A DNA stretch of 64,000 bases, taken from Nitrospira sp. GTDB taxonomy: Bacteria > Nitrospirota > Nitrospiria > Nitrospirales > Nitrospiraceae. How positions within the stretch are numbered: position 1 is the stretch's first letter; every line of letters starts with the position of its first letter. The stretch covers positions 2,630,024 to 2,694,023 of the forward strand of contig CP092081.1 in NCBI GenBank assembly GCA_022226935.1. The letters are read 5' to 3'. Of the stretch, positions 1-8,929 are shown one piece after another. The notes beneath the pieces are model-generated. The model did not search any database and was not told where the DNA came from. It saw only the letters and a list, made by a program, of their open reading frames with translations. Position numbers and translations under genes: made by a program.

Positions 1-342
1 GAAACTCAGTTCGACGATCTCACTGTCTTCCATCGCAATGGCCTGCTCGCGGCGTTCGCCGGTGCAATGACAGAGTTCGCCGAACACTTCGCCGGTCTGG
101 TGTAGGCGCAAAATCAATTCACGCCCGTCTTCGGTGAGCGACGTCAACTTCACAAATCCCCGACGAAGATAGAACACGCTCTGCGCCGGATCGCCCGGCC
201 CGTAGATGCGGGTCCCTTTCGCCACGCGCTGCCCCGGCCGGTTCATCAATTGCTCGCAAAGCTTGCCCCGAAAGCAACCGGACAAGGCCAGGCAATGGCG
301 GTGGTCCGCCATGTTCATCGCCGTATGGATCATGTGTCTCAT
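1..342 (-). CDS. Crp/Fnr family transcriptional regulator, N-terminal part (cut by window edge)
   Basis: The reverse strand is open from an ATG at 342 to the window edge, giving 114 codons with no stop. The protein has the cyclic-nucleotide-binding fold of Crp/Fnr regulators: the segments GTRIYGPGDPAQSVFYLRRG and FVKLTSLTEDGRELILRL, then TGEVFGEL. The helix-turn-helix half lies outside the window. An N-terminal HCLALSGCFRGKLCEQL with two Cys could be part of a redox sensor, but the full Fnr iron-sulfur Cys pattern is not evident. It is divergent from the diheme cytochrome gene, so it may regulate that gene; this is inference. Confidence 0.8.
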   Translation of the reverse strand, partial: MRHMIHTAMNMADHRHCLALSGCFRGKLCEQLMNRPGQRVAKGTRIYGPGDPAQSVFYLRRGFVKLTSLTEDGRELILRLHQTGEVFGELCHCTGERREQAIAMEDSEIVELSF

Positions 343-493
343 CGGGAGCCATTGTACCGGGATCATCACCGGCCTGACCAGCCCCGCGGAAGCTTCCTGC
401 CACGTCCCGGCCATCCGTTATGGCACTGCACCCTGCTCTTCAATTATGATGGAGACTGCAGGTTCCGAAGGCTACATCACCCGGACAGCGACC

Positions 494-1306
494 ATGCCGG
501 CGTTCATGACACCAGCCGTTCGATCAGGCCGCTCCAAAATGCTCCTTATCGGGAGCCTCTGTCTGGCGATCTCATTGAGTGCTGATTCACTGCTGTGGGC
601 CGGCGCCTCGTCCCCAACCACGCCGCGCCACGGGCGGCAAGAGGCGGAGGAAGGCCGCGCGATCTTCAATGGCAAGGGCCTCTGCTCCACTTGCCATGGG
701 GTCGATGGATACAAGGGGCAGCTCCCGGCGAACCTGAGTCAAAATATCCGCGACAATATTGCCCGCCTCGATCCAGCCCCGGCGGACCTGAGACAGGCGG
801 CGACGCTCAGCCTCACCACCGATAAGCAGCGATTCGAGATAATCCGGCACGGGCATCTCCGCACCGCCATGTATCCAGTCTCGAAAGACTCCCTGTCTGA
901 CGAAGAGATTCTCGCCTTGCTGCCGTATCTCGCCGCCATCCGCGGCACAGTAGCGCCACTCGCTTCCCAGCCCCCCTCTGCCTTCTCTCTCAGAGGCAAC
1001 GCGAACAGCGGGCGGCAGCTGTATCATGAACTCGGCGGCTGCGCCATCTGCCACGGCATCGAGGGACATCTGCAGTCACGGCCGCCGATGTCCGCCGATT
1101 TGGTCGCACGACTGAATGCGCTTCCTCACCCTCCGGCCGACCTGCGCAATCCTGCCGCTCTGACCTCGCAGAATGACGAAGACCGCTATCGCTCCATCAA
1201 ACTCGGCCATCCAGGCACGGCGATGTATCCGAAGACGTTGCTGCGCGACGAGGATATTCGTGATCTGATCGCCTATCTCGCCATCCTTCGTGAAGGAGGC
1301 CGGTAG
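494..1306 (+). CDS. Secreted diheme c-type cytochrome
   Basis: From the ATG at 494 the protein is 270 residues. An N-terminal hydrophobic stretch (about residues 16-37) is a likely Sec signal. Two repeated cytochrome c domains follow, with heme motifs CSTCH (about 64-68) and CAICH (about 183-187). Each domain ends in a TAMYP segment whose Met is the probable axial heme ligand. It should be a periplasmic electron carrier. Starts at 506 and 539 are also possible because none has a clear ribosome-binding site. The frame stays open upstream to 206, but that part runs antisense to the Crp gene. A TATGAT at 445-450 could be its -10 box. Partner enzyme unknown. Confidence 0.85.
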   Translation: MPAFMTPAVRSGRSKMLLIGSLCLAISLSADSLLWAGASSPTTPRHGRQEAEEGRAIFNGKGLCSTCHGVDGYKGQLPANLSQNIRDNIARLDPAPADLRQAATLSLTTDKQRFEIIRHGHLRTAMYPVSKDSLSDEEILALLPYLAAIRGTVAPLASQPPSAFSLRGNANSGRQLYHELGGCAICHGIEGHLQSRPPMSADLVARLNALPHPPADLRNPAALTSQNDEDRYRSIKLGHPGTAMYPKTLLRDEDIRDLIAYLAILREGGR

Positions 1307-1455
1307 GCCAAGAAATGAATGGGACAGGAGTGGGGCTCCAGGAGGCGATCGGCGGACAACCATTCGCTCAAAACGGCTCGCGGAGGCAGCGACCACCTTA
1401 CGCACACGAACCGGCGGCCACCACCCCCATGCCCGGAATATCCCGCGTACGGCCG

Positions 1456-1848
1456 CTAACTGGGGCCGGGAGGATCTTCGTGGTCTTCTCCCGTCAGTGC
1501 TTCAGCCTCTTGCGCTTCAAGGCCCTGCAGGTCGGTCAGTATGCTGTGCAGCACCTGGCGGCGCTGTTGCAGGCCTTTTTTCGGCATATCTCGTGTCAAA
1601 GGCTCCTGCGCTGATTCGGGTAAATTGACGATCGCTTCGGCCTCGCCCAGAGTCGCGTACTTGTAGGATTCGACGTAGGGGTGAGAGCTGCCGAATATCC
1701 TGGCGAGAATCGCTTCCGTCTCTTCATCGAAGGCATCGAAGATGGGATGCACGGCAGTTACATGGGCCATTCCCTCCAGCTTCTCGATTTGTGCCTTGAT
1801 GTCGTCGTTTCTCATCCGGGGCTGATACATGGAATTGACTTCGACCAT
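1456..1848 (-). CDS. Conserved hypothetical protein, 130 aa
   Basis: The ATG at 1848 is preceded by an AGGAG Shine-Dalgarno sequence, which fixes the start; the longer open frame upstream is not used. The protein is soluble, acidic and Pro/Glu-rich at the C terminus (ends EDHEDPPGPS). It has a helical start (DDIKAQIEKLEGMAH) and a middle segment YATLGEAEAIVNLPESAQEP. No signal peptide, membrane segment or known catalytic motif is visible. Function not recognised. A CCTAG-containing intergenic motif lies about 60 bases upstream (1904-1920). Confidence 0.6.
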   Translation of the reverse strand: MVEVNSMYQPRMRNDDIKAQIEKLEGMAHVTAVHPIFDAFDEETEAILARIFGSSHPYVESYKYATLGEAEAIVNLPESAQEPLTRDMPKKGLQQRRQVLHSILTDLQGLEAQEAEALTGEDHEDPPGPS

Positions 1849-1964
1849 GGCGTGATCTCCTCTCGTCTGATGGTTTTGGTATACCTCCTCCTGAACGAGG
1901 CGCCACCTAGGAATTCCCCCAGGAATCGAAATGGAACAGCACGGCCCATTTCGTGTCATGGCGA

Positions 1965-2435
1965 TCAGCGTAATGTCTCTTCCGCCAACCTGCGCACAAG
2001 ATATCCCACGATGGCGATGTTCACCGCCAGCACGGCCAGCCCCGACATCGACCACTCGCGAACGACGGCGTGAAATTCCCCGGGCAGCAGGATGCAAGTG
2101 GAAACCACCGTCAGATAAGCGGCCCACGAGGTTTCGCTCCACAGACCGAACCCCTCGACGAACAATAAGGCCGCATAGCCGAGGCTGACGAGGCTCATCA
2201 ACAACAGACTGTGGCGCGGCAACGAATCCACCGTAACGGCGAGCGCATGTAGCAGCCGCGTGTGGATGTTCAAGTGCAGCGCGTCGAGAAGGGGTGAGAG
2301 ACCGGAATCGATTTCGGGGTCGATCCACCGGAGAAAGCCTGATCCCGCCAGCAATACGAGCAACCCTTTCAACAGCTTGAACAGGGCGATGGGAGCCAGA
2401 CTCGTCTGCTGCGACATCGGCGCGCTCACAAGCAT
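1965..2435 (-). CDS. DUF2127-like integral membrane protein
   Basis: The 156-residue protein has about four hydrophobic segments: FKLLKGLLVLLAG, SLLLMSLVSLGYAALLFVEGFGLW, AYLTVVSTCILLPGEF and a C-terminal LAVLAVNIAIVGYLV. The order and the opening APIALFKLLKG match DUF2127 membrane proteins, whose function is unknown. Start could be 2435 or 2417; neither has a strong ribosome-binding site. It lies 116 bases upstream of the same-strand 1456-1848 gene. Confidence 0.7.
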   Translation of the reverse strand: MLVSAPMSQQTSLAPIALFKLLKGLLVLLAGSGFLRWIDPEIDSGLSPLLDALHLNIHTRLLHALAVTVDSLPRHSLLLMSLVSLGYAALLFVEGFGLWSETSWAAYLTVVSTCILLPGEFHAVVREWSMSGLAVLAVNIAIVGYLVRRLAEETLR

Positions 2436-2538
2436 AGCGCCACTTTCGGCTGCTTCACGAGGATCGGCCCTTGCTCCTCAGGCAGCCGTTCCCCTAGGCT
2501 AGTCCCGACCATAGACTCTCACTGAAAGGTGCACGGTG

Positions 2539-2898
2539 ATGAACGAACAGTTTGCACGAAGCCTGGCCGAGGCTTGGATCAGCGCTTGGAACCGGCACGA
2601 CCTCGAGGCCATTCTCCACCATTATGCGACGGACATAGAGTTTACCAGTCCGTTTGTGCCTGCGCTATCCGGGGATCCGTCGGGCTCGCTCCGCGGCCGC
2701 GAACAGGTAACCGCCTATTTCCGGAAGGGCCTTCACGCCTATCCCGACCTGCATTTCGACTTGATTCGAATTCTGACAGGAATCGACAGCCTAGTACTCT
2801 ATTACCGCAGCGTGAACGGACTGCTGGCAGCTGAAATGATGACGGTCAACAGCGAGGGCTTGATCCAAACCGTGCGGGTGCATTACGTCAAAGAATAG
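2539..2898 (+). CDS. SnoaL-like / NTF2-superfamily protein
   Basis: The 119-residue protein opens with EAWISAWNRHDLEAILHHYA and continues DIEFTSPFVP and LRGREQVTAYF, the layout of SnoaL-like (NTF2 fold) proteins that bind small molecules in a conical barrel. No specific substrate can be inferred. GAAAGG about 10 bases before the ATG serves as ribosome-binding site; an in-frame GTG at 2536 is an alternative start. A CCCCTAG motif at 2491-2497 lies 42 bases upstream. Confidence 0.75.
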   Translation: MNEQFARSLAEAWISAWNRHDLEAILHHYATDIEFTSPFVPALSGDPSGSLRGREQVTAYFRKGLHAYPDLHFDLIRILTGIDSLVLYYRSVNGLLAAEMMTVNSEGLIQTVRVHYVKE

Positions 2899-2934
2899 AG
2901 GTCTGCGGCGCAGCATCCAGCAGCGCTCGCCTCG

Positions 2935-3837
2935 CTAGATCGCCAGGCTGCGTCTGATCTGGAGGACGATGGCATCCGGTGGAAGGGCGGCATCGATTAG
3001 CAGCGCATCGGCCGGCTCCTCCAGGATCGCCAGCTGGCTGTCCAGGAGTTCCGGTCGCATGAAATGGCCCCGGCGACCGGCGAGACGTTCGCGAAACAAG
3101 TCGGCCGTCCCTTTCAGATAGACCAATCGCAAGCAGTCGCCACACCCCTCCTCTACGATGGTCCGATACGTCGCCTTCAACACGGAGCAGGCAATGACGG
3201 CCGGCTGATTCATGCGGACCTGATCGACGATGGCCACATGCAGCCGTTCGAGCCAGGGACGGCGATCGGCATCGGTCAACGGATGGCCGGTTCGCATCTT
3301 GTCGATGTTCGCGGGCGGATGGAACTCGTCCCCCTCCACGAACCGCCAGCCGAAGACGTCTGCCAGACAGCGACCGATCGTGGTCTTTCCTGCCCCCGAG
3401 ACACCCATGATCAGGATGATCAGAATGCGACGCCGTTCGACACGTGCTTCAGGCCCGCTCTCCGGAGTGGCCACTCCCGGAGTCACGGCGGAAGAAGGCC
3501 CCTTGCTCGATGTATCGGCGGCAAGATAGGAGATGATCAAGGAGGCGTCGCTGATTGGATCGGTGGTAAACGGCGCGTCGTGACGCCTGGTCACCGCGGT
3601 CGTGAGGCGTTCCGCCGCCTGCCTGACAGGAAGGGGAAAGATTCCCTGCTGCTGAATGCGACGCAACTGCGCCATCGTATCCGCCTGGCGTGTCGGTTCA
3701 CCGCGACCGGCCGCCCAGGATTCGGCGGCAACAGTCACTGCCCGCCGCGCACAGACTCGCGCCTTTCCTTCGTTGCCGCTATCCCAGGCTTGCTTCGCGG
3801 CGGAGAGCTCCCGAGCAATGCGTGATGGAGGCGACAT
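2935..3837 (-). CDS. Gluconokinase with N-terminal HEPN-like domain (fusion)
   Basis: Residues about 140-300 form a complete GntK-type gluconokinase: P-loop GVSGAGKTT, DEFHPPANIDKM, GHPLTDADRRPWL and a lid-like RRGHFMRPELLDSQL. This family phosphorylates gluconate to 6-phosphogluconate. Residues about 1-110 form a separate helical domain containing the NEGKARVCARRAV segment and ending DPISDASLIISYL, like stand-alone HEPN-like proteins. A flexible, low-complexity linker joins them. Ordinary GntK is about 160-180 residues, so the N-terminal half is an addition. The start lacks a good ribosome-binding site. The kinase call is firm; the HEPN assignment is inference. Confidence 0.85.
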   Translation of the reverse strand: MSPPSRIARELSAAKQAWDSGNEGKARVCARRAVTVAAESWAAGRGEPTRQADTMAQLRRIQQQGIFPLPVRQAAERLTTAVTRRHDAPFTTDPISDASLIISYLAADTSSKGPSSAVTPGVATPESGPEARVERRRILIILIMGVSGAGKTTIGRCLADVFGWRFVEGDEFHPPANIDKMRTGHPLTDADRRPWLERLHVAIVDQVRMNQPAVIACSVLKATYRTIVEEGCGDCLRLVYLKGTADLFRERLAGRRGHFMRPELLDSQLAILEEPADALLIDAALPPDAIVLQIRRSLAI

Positions 3838-4113
3838 GGAACGCTACGCTACGTGGCTGACGTTGGGCCTGTCAATGAGGGCAGACGGGGCGATGCCGTA
3901 GACATTCCAACGCTCGGCCACGCGAAGACCAAGCATGGTATGCCGTGTGAGCAGAGATCTGAAGATCGCGCCTCACAGTGATAATTCCCTCCTCTATCAG
4001 GGAAACCCCTATTTCTCTATGGAGACGAGGCAGGCATACTGGGCGCGCGCTGCTCAGGATGCAATAGCGGCATGTACCCGCCAAGGGCATCTCCTGTCAG
4101 GCCTGAACATATC
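3838..4113. other. Intergenic stretch with no supported gene
   Basis: This stretch separates the gluconokinase fusion from a possible small membrane-protein gene; if that small gene is not real the gap runs to 4370. It has no convincing coding frame. It contains a GGAAACCCCTATTT sequence (4001-4014) that resembles short motifs in three other intergenic regions of this window. Confidence 0.5.
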
Positions 4114-4242
4114 ATGGCGACTCATCGTTTACGCAAATCCAGCATGTACCGGTTTCACGATTCGGCGCGCACCGATCGAAAGTACCTGATCGTGGCACTG
4201 GCCGCCGCGCTCATTCTCGCCGCCGTACTGTCAGGCCTCTGA
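4114..4242 (+). CDS. Possible 42-aa single-pass membrane protein
   Basis: A short open frame from an ATG at 4114 encodes a basic N-terminal half (MATHRLRKSSMYRFHDSART) followed by one strongly hydrophobic segment, YLIVALAAALILAAVLSGL, at the C terminus. The arrangement is typical of small tail-anchored membrane proteins. No good ribosome-binding site precedes either the first ATG or the internal ATG at 4144, so the call is tentative. Confidence 0.35.
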   Translation: MATHRLRKSSMYRFHDSARTDRKYLIVALAAALILAAVLSGL

Positions 4243-4370
4243 CCGACGACCTTCCCACTTTCCTCCAAGAGTCGCCTCTTGCAGACATTTCGGCTATGAT
4301 CGCGTGAGACCGGCACCGATCCTGTTCGCCGAAATCGAACCTACGCGCAACGCACCCGGCATCGCCACTC

Positions 4371-4616
4371 ATGACGTGGATCGTCTATATTTTGGAATGT
4401 GCCGACGGCAGCCTCTACACCGGCATCACGAACGATTTGGAGCGCCGGATACGGGCGCATGCGAGCGGAAACGGGGCGAAATACACGAGACGCCGAGGAC
4501 CGTTTACGGTGCGGTATACCGAATCACTGGAGAGCAAAGGCGCCGCGCTCCAACGCGAGGCGGCTATCAAGGTGCTGGACCGAGCGGCCAAAGTGGCGCT
4601 GCTGACCACTCCGTAA
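4371..4616 (+). CDS. GIY-YIG nuclease domain protein (UPF0213/YhbQ-like)
   Basis: The 81-residue protein starts MTWIVYILECADGSLYTGITNDLERRIRAH, containing the VYI and YTG elements of the GIY-YIG fold and the conserved Arg. KYTRRRGPFTVRYTE and ALQREAAIKVLDRAAKVALL follow, as in single-domain UPF0213 proteins. The length is normal. These proteins are presumed nucleases or DNA-binding proteins; cellular role unknown. Confidence 0.9.
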   Translation: MTWIVYILECADGSLYTGITNDLERRIRAHASGNGAKYTRRRGPFTVRYTESLESKGAALQREAAIKVLDRAAKVALLTTP

Positions 4617-4625
4617 TCTCGCCCC

Positions 4626-5201
4626 TCACTTCTTTTTCGCGATCTTCTGTTGTGGCTTCACCGCCGGCGTGATTTTCTTCTTCGACGCCTTTTTCTTCGC
4701 GGTCCCGCCCAACACCATGACCGGCTTTTCCGCAGAAAAGGCTTCTTCGATACGGCTCTTTCCATTGGTGGCCAGGATGACAAGACCTTGATGCTGCTCG
4801 ATGCACTGCAGGAGATAGGAGGCCTCACTGTTCGCATACCGATCGTAGGCCTCATTGCCTTGCGTCCGTTTGCCGAACAAGGCATCGGCCTCGTCAAAGA
4901 AGAGAATCGATCCGTGGCGATTGGCCATATCGAACACACGCGTCACGTTTTTTTCGGTCTCGCGCGCATGGGCACCGACGACCGCCGATAAATCCACCGC
5001 GGCAAGAGGCAATTGCAGCTCCTGCGCCAGGACCTCGGCCGCTTTTTGCCGACGGAGTGGGGTGGCTCCGGCTAAGACGATGACGGCGCCGGATGGTGTG
5101 CCGGCACGTGCGTTTTTGGTCTGCTTCACAGGCCTGGTCTTTTTTTGCTGCGGCGTTTGCTTCTTACGCCGCGTTCCTGTTGCACCTGCCATGGTCTTCA
5201 T
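4626..5201 (-). CDS. AAA+ ATPase-like protein lacking the Walker A motif
   Basis: The centre (about residues 37-160) follows the AAA+ core: a beta strand and helix with QKAAEVLAQEL, then Walker B ILFFDEADALFGKRT, and RYANSEASYLLQCIE leading to a sensor-1-like LVILATN. Where the P-loop should be, the sequence is GATPLRRQKAAEV, without GxxGxGK[T/S]. The protein also stops soon after sensor 1, before the arginine-finger and lid regions. Both ends are long Lys-rich tails. ATP hydrolysis is unlikely; it may bind nucleic acid or act as a scaffold (inference). It converges with the GIY-YIG gene 9 bases away. Confidence 0.75.
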   Translation of the reverse strand: MKTMAGATGTRRKKQTPQQKKTRPVKQTKNARAGTPSGAVIVLAGATPLRRQKAAEVLAQELQLPLAAVDLSAVVGAHARETEKNVTRVFDMANRHGSILFFDEADALFGKRTQGNEAYDRYANSEASYLLQCIEQHQGLVILATNGKSRIEEAFSAEKPVMVLGGTAKKKASKKKITPAVKPQQKIAKKK

Positions 5202-5439
5202 CCCTTTCCGCCTCTAGATTGGCCCTTGTCACACTTCCGTCAGAGAAACAGGCGCTGAGTATAACCGGTTCTTGTTTTTGTCGCTGAATTTCTTCGTATT
5301 CGAACGGAAATCGGTCGATCGACATAGACTGATGGAACGCGGAACGACCGCAGCTCTCTTGACCTTGCCGGGACGCAGATGCAAGGTTACGTCAGCATCC
5401 GGCATAGGCCACCCTTCCACGATGTGTTGGAGACGCAGC

Positions 5440-6390
5440 ATGATCGGTTTCTGGTTCCTCGTGCTCTGGTGCCTGCCCGCTCACGCCTGGGCCGTTTCGC
5501 CGGGAGAGGTCACGCCTACCGCCTCGACGAACCAGCTCTCAGGCCATGAATTGCTTCGCATCGGCGAGGTCCACGACAAACAAGAACATTGGCCCGAAAC
5601 ATTGACATATTACCAACTCGCGTTGTCGAAGTTCCGGGAGAAGAAACAACCGCAGGGCATCGCCACCACCCTCATGAAGATTGCGCGTGTACTTGAGCGG
5701 CAAGGCAAACTGCAAGACGCCCATACGTCCTTGCAGGAGGCCGAGCGATTATTTGCCCAGACGTCCGATCGATCCGCCCATGCTGAATCCCTGCTGGCGA
5801 TGGGCCGCGTGGCCGCACAACTTGGACAACGCGATGAGTCGCGCGATGCGCTGACGAGAGCCGCCGCCCTCTTTACCCGCGTGAGGAATGCGAGAGGTTG
5901 GAACGAGACGATGGTCCAATTGGGACTGCTGCAAGTCGTTGAAGGCTCGGCAGAGACCGGACTCTCATCCCTGCAGCAGGCGGCGGAAGAGGCGCGCACT
6001 CGACGCCATGTCGATCAGCAGTTTACCGCGACCGTCGCGCTCGGAGATGCCCATTGGCTGCTGGGGCGACTCGAAGACGCCCGCATGAAATATCTCGACG
6101 CCCTGGCGCTGGCCCAAGCGGAACATCACCTGCCGTTCGAAGGCATGCTCCATTTGCGGCTCGCCCGGCTCGACCGAGGGAAAGAGACGCTGAATGATCG
6201 CGTGGCGCTGGGAAAACGCGCCATTCAAATTGCCCAGGCAATACATGATACCGCCGCCGAAGCGGAAGCGTGGGCGCTCCTCGCCGACCTGCACCGGCAA
6301 TTAGGGCAGCAACCGGAAGCGGAAGCGGCGGAGACGCGAGCATTGGCTCTCTATCGCAGCCGTGAACTCTTCGTGCACGGCGTTCAGTAG
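5440..6390 (+). CDS. Secreted tetratricopeptide repeat protein
   Basis: The ATG at 5440 follows GGAG at a good distance and opens a signal peptide, MIGFWFLVLWCLPAHAWA. The mature protein is almost wholly TPR-like helical repeats (for example LLRIGEVHDKQEHWPETLTY, LMKIARVLERQGKLQDAH, ALLADLHRQLGQQPEAEA). Probable periplasmic scaffold; partner unknown. The frame is open upstream to 5272, but that extension lacks a signal-like start. It stands alone between the AAA-like gene and an MFS transporter. Confidence 0.8.
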   Translation: MIGFWFLVLWCLPAHAWAVSPGEVTPTASTNQLSGHELLRIGEVHDKQEHWPETLTYYQLALSKFREKKQPQGIATTLMKIARVLERQGKLQDAHTSLQEAERLFAQTSDRSAHAESLLAMGRVAAQLGQRDESRDALTRAAALFTRVRNARGWNETMVQLGLLQVVEGSAETGLSSLQQAAEEARTRRHVDQQFTATVALGDAHWLLGRLEDARMKYLDALALAQAEHHLPFEGMLHLRLARLDRGKETLNDRVALGKRAIQIAQAIHDTAAEAEAWALLADLHRQLGQQPEAEAAETRALALYRSRELFVHGVQ

Positions 6391-6456
6391 GCAGACACCG
6401 AGGCCGCTCGAACGCCTCCCGCAAAGCCTGATCGCTGACACAGCCACATCGAGCGA

Positions 6457-7695
6457 TCACGTGGCTCTTGTCGCGCGCCAAGCCGTACCTGCGCTGACCA
6501 ACAGTAGCATCGTCGACAGAAGATAGGGCGCGCCGGGCAAATGCCAGTCGGCTTGCGGGCCGATGAAGAGGGCAAAGGTCTGGGTGAACAGGGTTGGGCC
6601 GATCAACCCGGCAATGCCCGTGAGGCTGGCGATCGCCCCTTGCAGTTGTCCCTGCTCGGAGGCGCTCACCCGGCGCGTCATGAAGACCTGCGCGGAGGGA
6701 CCGGCGAGCCCCCAAAACGCCATCACCGGAATGCCCAGGCAATACACAAACGGCGTGGGCGCAAGCCCGTAGATGGCAAAACCGGTTGCGCCGCAGAGCA
6801 GACCCGTGAGCAACGTCCGGCGTTCGCCCAGCTTCGCCGTGATGCGCCGTACCAATGTGCCTTGGACGATCATGGCGCATATCCCGACCGCCGCCAACGT
6901 GAAGCCCACAGCCGACGGCCCCCAGCCGTACCGATACCCCAAGTACAACACGGCGATGCTGGGCAGCACCGCGTGAGCCAAATTCATGAGAAAGTTCGCG
7001 GTCGCCAAACCGAACAGTTCGTGATGGGAGCGCAAGAGGATCAACGCGCCGGCCGGATTGGCCCGCTGCCATCGGAACGGGGCCCGCTTCTCCATAGGAA
7101 GTGATTCCGGCAACACAAAGAAGCCATAACAGGCATTGAGCAAGCTTGTTGCGGCGGCCCCCCAGAAGGGCCAGCGTGGATCAAGGGCGCCCAGCAAGCC
7201 GCCGACCGCCGGGCCCAGCACGAAGCCCAACCCGAAGGACGCGCCCATGAGGCCGAATGCGGCAGCCCGCTTCTCCGGCGCGGTCACATCCGCGATGTAC
7301 GCGCCGGCGGTGCTGAAACTCGATGACGCGATGCCGGAGATGACTCGACCGGTGAAGAGCCATGACAGGCTGGGTGCCATGGCCATGAGGATGAAATCGA
7401 GGCCGAGACCGAGATTGGACAGGAGGACGACCGGACGGCGCCCGAACCGATCCGATAAAGCGCCCTGAATCGGAGAGCAGACAAACTGCATGAGCGCCCA
7501 GGCCGTGCCCATGAGACCATAAATCTCCGCCGCCTGGGCCGTATCGCCGCCCAGAAATTCCTCGACCAGCTTCGGCAGCACGGGAATGATGATCCCGAAC
7601 GACAACATGTCGAGCACGACGGTGACGAGGATAAACAAGACCGCTGCTTGCCGCGGGGGCACTGGTGGCTGCGCCTGATTCATGAAGTGCGCCAT
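6457..7695 (-). CDS. MFS drug/H+ antiporter, TetA-like
   Basis: About 410 residues with twelve predicted membrane segments. The loop after segment 2 reads GALSDRFGRRPVVLLSN, the MFS motif A, and segment 1 is followed by FGIIIPVLPKL as in TetA/MdtG-type exporters. Such proteins export small amphipathic compounds with proton exchange. Starts at 7695, 7683 and 7722 are all possible; no ribosome-binding site decides. Substrate cannot be told from sequence. It diverges from the AEC transporter gene. Confidence 0.88.
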   Translation of the reverse strand: MAHFMNQAQPPVPPRQAAVLFILVTVVLDMLSFGIIIPVLPKLVEEFLGGDTAQAAEIYGLMGTAWALMQFVCSPIQGALSDRFGRRPVVLLSNLGLGLDFILMAMAPSLSWLFTGRVISGIASSSFSTAGAYIADVTAPEKRAAAFGLMGASFGLGFVLGPAVGGLLGALDPRWPFWGAAATSLLNACYGFFVLPESLPMEKRAPFRWQRANPAGALILLRSHHELFGLATANFLMNLAHAVLPSIAVLYLGYRYGWGPSAVGFTLAAVGICAMIVQGTLVRRITAKLGERRTLLTGLLCGATGFAIYGLAPTPFVYCLGIPVMAFWGLAGPSAQVFMTRRVSASEQGQLQGAIASLTGIAGLIGPTLFTQTFALFIGPQADWHLPGAPYLLSTMLLLVSAGTAWRATRAT

Positions 7696-7792
7696 CGTAC
7701 CAGGCTCGCGCCTCCGCCGCATACAAAAAGGCGGGATGCTTCATGACGGGCCATGCTCCTCTTGCCGGCGCGTTTCTGGTACGCTGCCCCCG

Positions 7793-8704
7793 ATGCCCGC
7801 CACGCTCCAAGCCTTCATCGCCATTTTTGTTCTCGGCGCGTTGCTCCGTTCATCCGGCCTGCTTGGGAAACTGCATGCGGAACGGCTCGCCTCCTTCGTT
7901 TTTTCGATCAGCTTGCCGGCAACGATTCTTGTCTCTCTGGATCATGTCACGTTTACCTCCACGACCTGGCGATTACCCCTGGCCGCGTGCCTGGTCACCA
8001 TCTCGATGCTGTTCTGTGCCTGGCAACTTGCCCGCCGGTTGCATTTGCCGCGCCCGACGCAGGGTGCGTTGTTACTCGGCACCGGCTGCATCAATTCCGT
8101 GTACTTCGCCTACCCCGTCGTCCTCGCTACATTCGGCGAGCAAGGATTGGCACGGGCCATCTTGTTTGACCTGGGACAAACCACCCTGACCCTCACCCTG
8201 ATTTACGGCCTCGCCGTCGCCCACGGGGCCAAGAGCACCACGGGTCGCTCCGCGATGGTCCGGTTCCTGTCATCCCCACCGTTCTGGGCGCTCTGCGGCA
8301 GCCTCCTGCTCTCACTGTTTGGGCTCCACCTGCACGCCGGGCTTCGCCATATCCTCACGCCTCTTCACCTCACCACAATCCCTTTGGCCAGTCTCGTGCT
8401 GGGGCTTTCCATCAGTTTCGCTGTCACACGCCGCACTATTGCGCTGGCGGTTGTCGGCGTAGTAATGCGCATGGCGGGCGGACTGCTCCTCGGATTCGGT
8501 GCGGCTTTTGCGCTGAACCTCACCGGAATTGAACAGGTCATCGTCGTGCTGATCGCCGCGATGCCTTCCGCCGTCACCGCCGTGATCTTTGCCGCAGATA
8601 CAGGACTGGACGAAGACCTCGTCACCTCTATCGTGGCGCTCTCGATTTGCGTGGGCATTGCGATGCTTCCATGGCTTCCGCAACTGATCCGGTTGTTGGA
8701 ATAG
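7793..8704 (+). CDS. AEC family (auxin efflux carrier-like) transporter
   Basis: 303 residues, about ten membrane segments in two halves. The conserved GCINSVYFAYPVVLATFGEQGLA and the final VVLIAAMPSAVTAVIFAADTGLDEDLVTSIVALSI are hallmark regions of the AEC/membrane-transport-protein family. The family moves organic acids such as malate or malonate in bacteria, but the substrate here is unknown. The start at 7793 is the first ATG giving the canonical N terminus; the frame is open upstream to 7682, overlapping the divergent MFS gene. Confidence 0.85.
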   Translation: MPATLQAFIAIFVLGALLRSSGLLGKLHAERLASFVFSISLPATILVSLDHVTFTSTTWRLPLAACLVTISMLFCAWQLARRLHLPRPTQGALLLGTGCINSVYFAYPVVLATFGEQGLARAILFDLGQTTLTLTLIYGLAVAHGAKSTTGRSAMVRFLSSPPFWALCGSLLLSLFGLHLHAGLRHILTPLHLTTIPLASLVLGLSISFAVTRRTIALAVVGVVMRMAGGLLLGFGAAFALNLTGIEQVIVVLIAAMPSAVTAVIFAADTGLDEDLVTSIVALSICVGIAMLPWLPQLIRLLE

Positions 8705-8929
8705 GACTCTCAGCCATTCCATCAACTGTGGGAACGGCATCACGCCTTGTGAGGTTTTTGCGACGGCAAAAATTGCCGGGCGCATGGTGCCATGAGGAGA
8801 CATGCCGTCGCAGCCGCAGATAGCGGCAAATTACTGAAGGTTTTCGACCAAACGGGATGCGATCTCGGTACACCTGACTACGGTATGGTGCTTGCTCTCT
8901 TCATGGGAACACAGACTGGAGGAAACATC

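Noticed and set aside
421..437. Sigma-54 promoter (TGGCAC...TGC) before the cytochrome gene
   Set aside because: The GG-GC spacing is off by one base from the strict sigma-54 requirement.
206..493. N-terminal extension of the diheme cytochrome frame
   Set aside because: It runs antisense through the Crp/Fnr gene and has no signal-like or conserved sequence.
1849..2328. Extended N terminus of the 1456-1848 protein
   Set aside because: Arg-rich shadow of the DUF2127 gene; the ATG at 1848 has its own ribosome-binding site.
3935..4189. 84-residue forward open frame
   Set aside because: No ribosome-binding site and no protein-like pattern; it overlaps the better small membrane-protein candidate.
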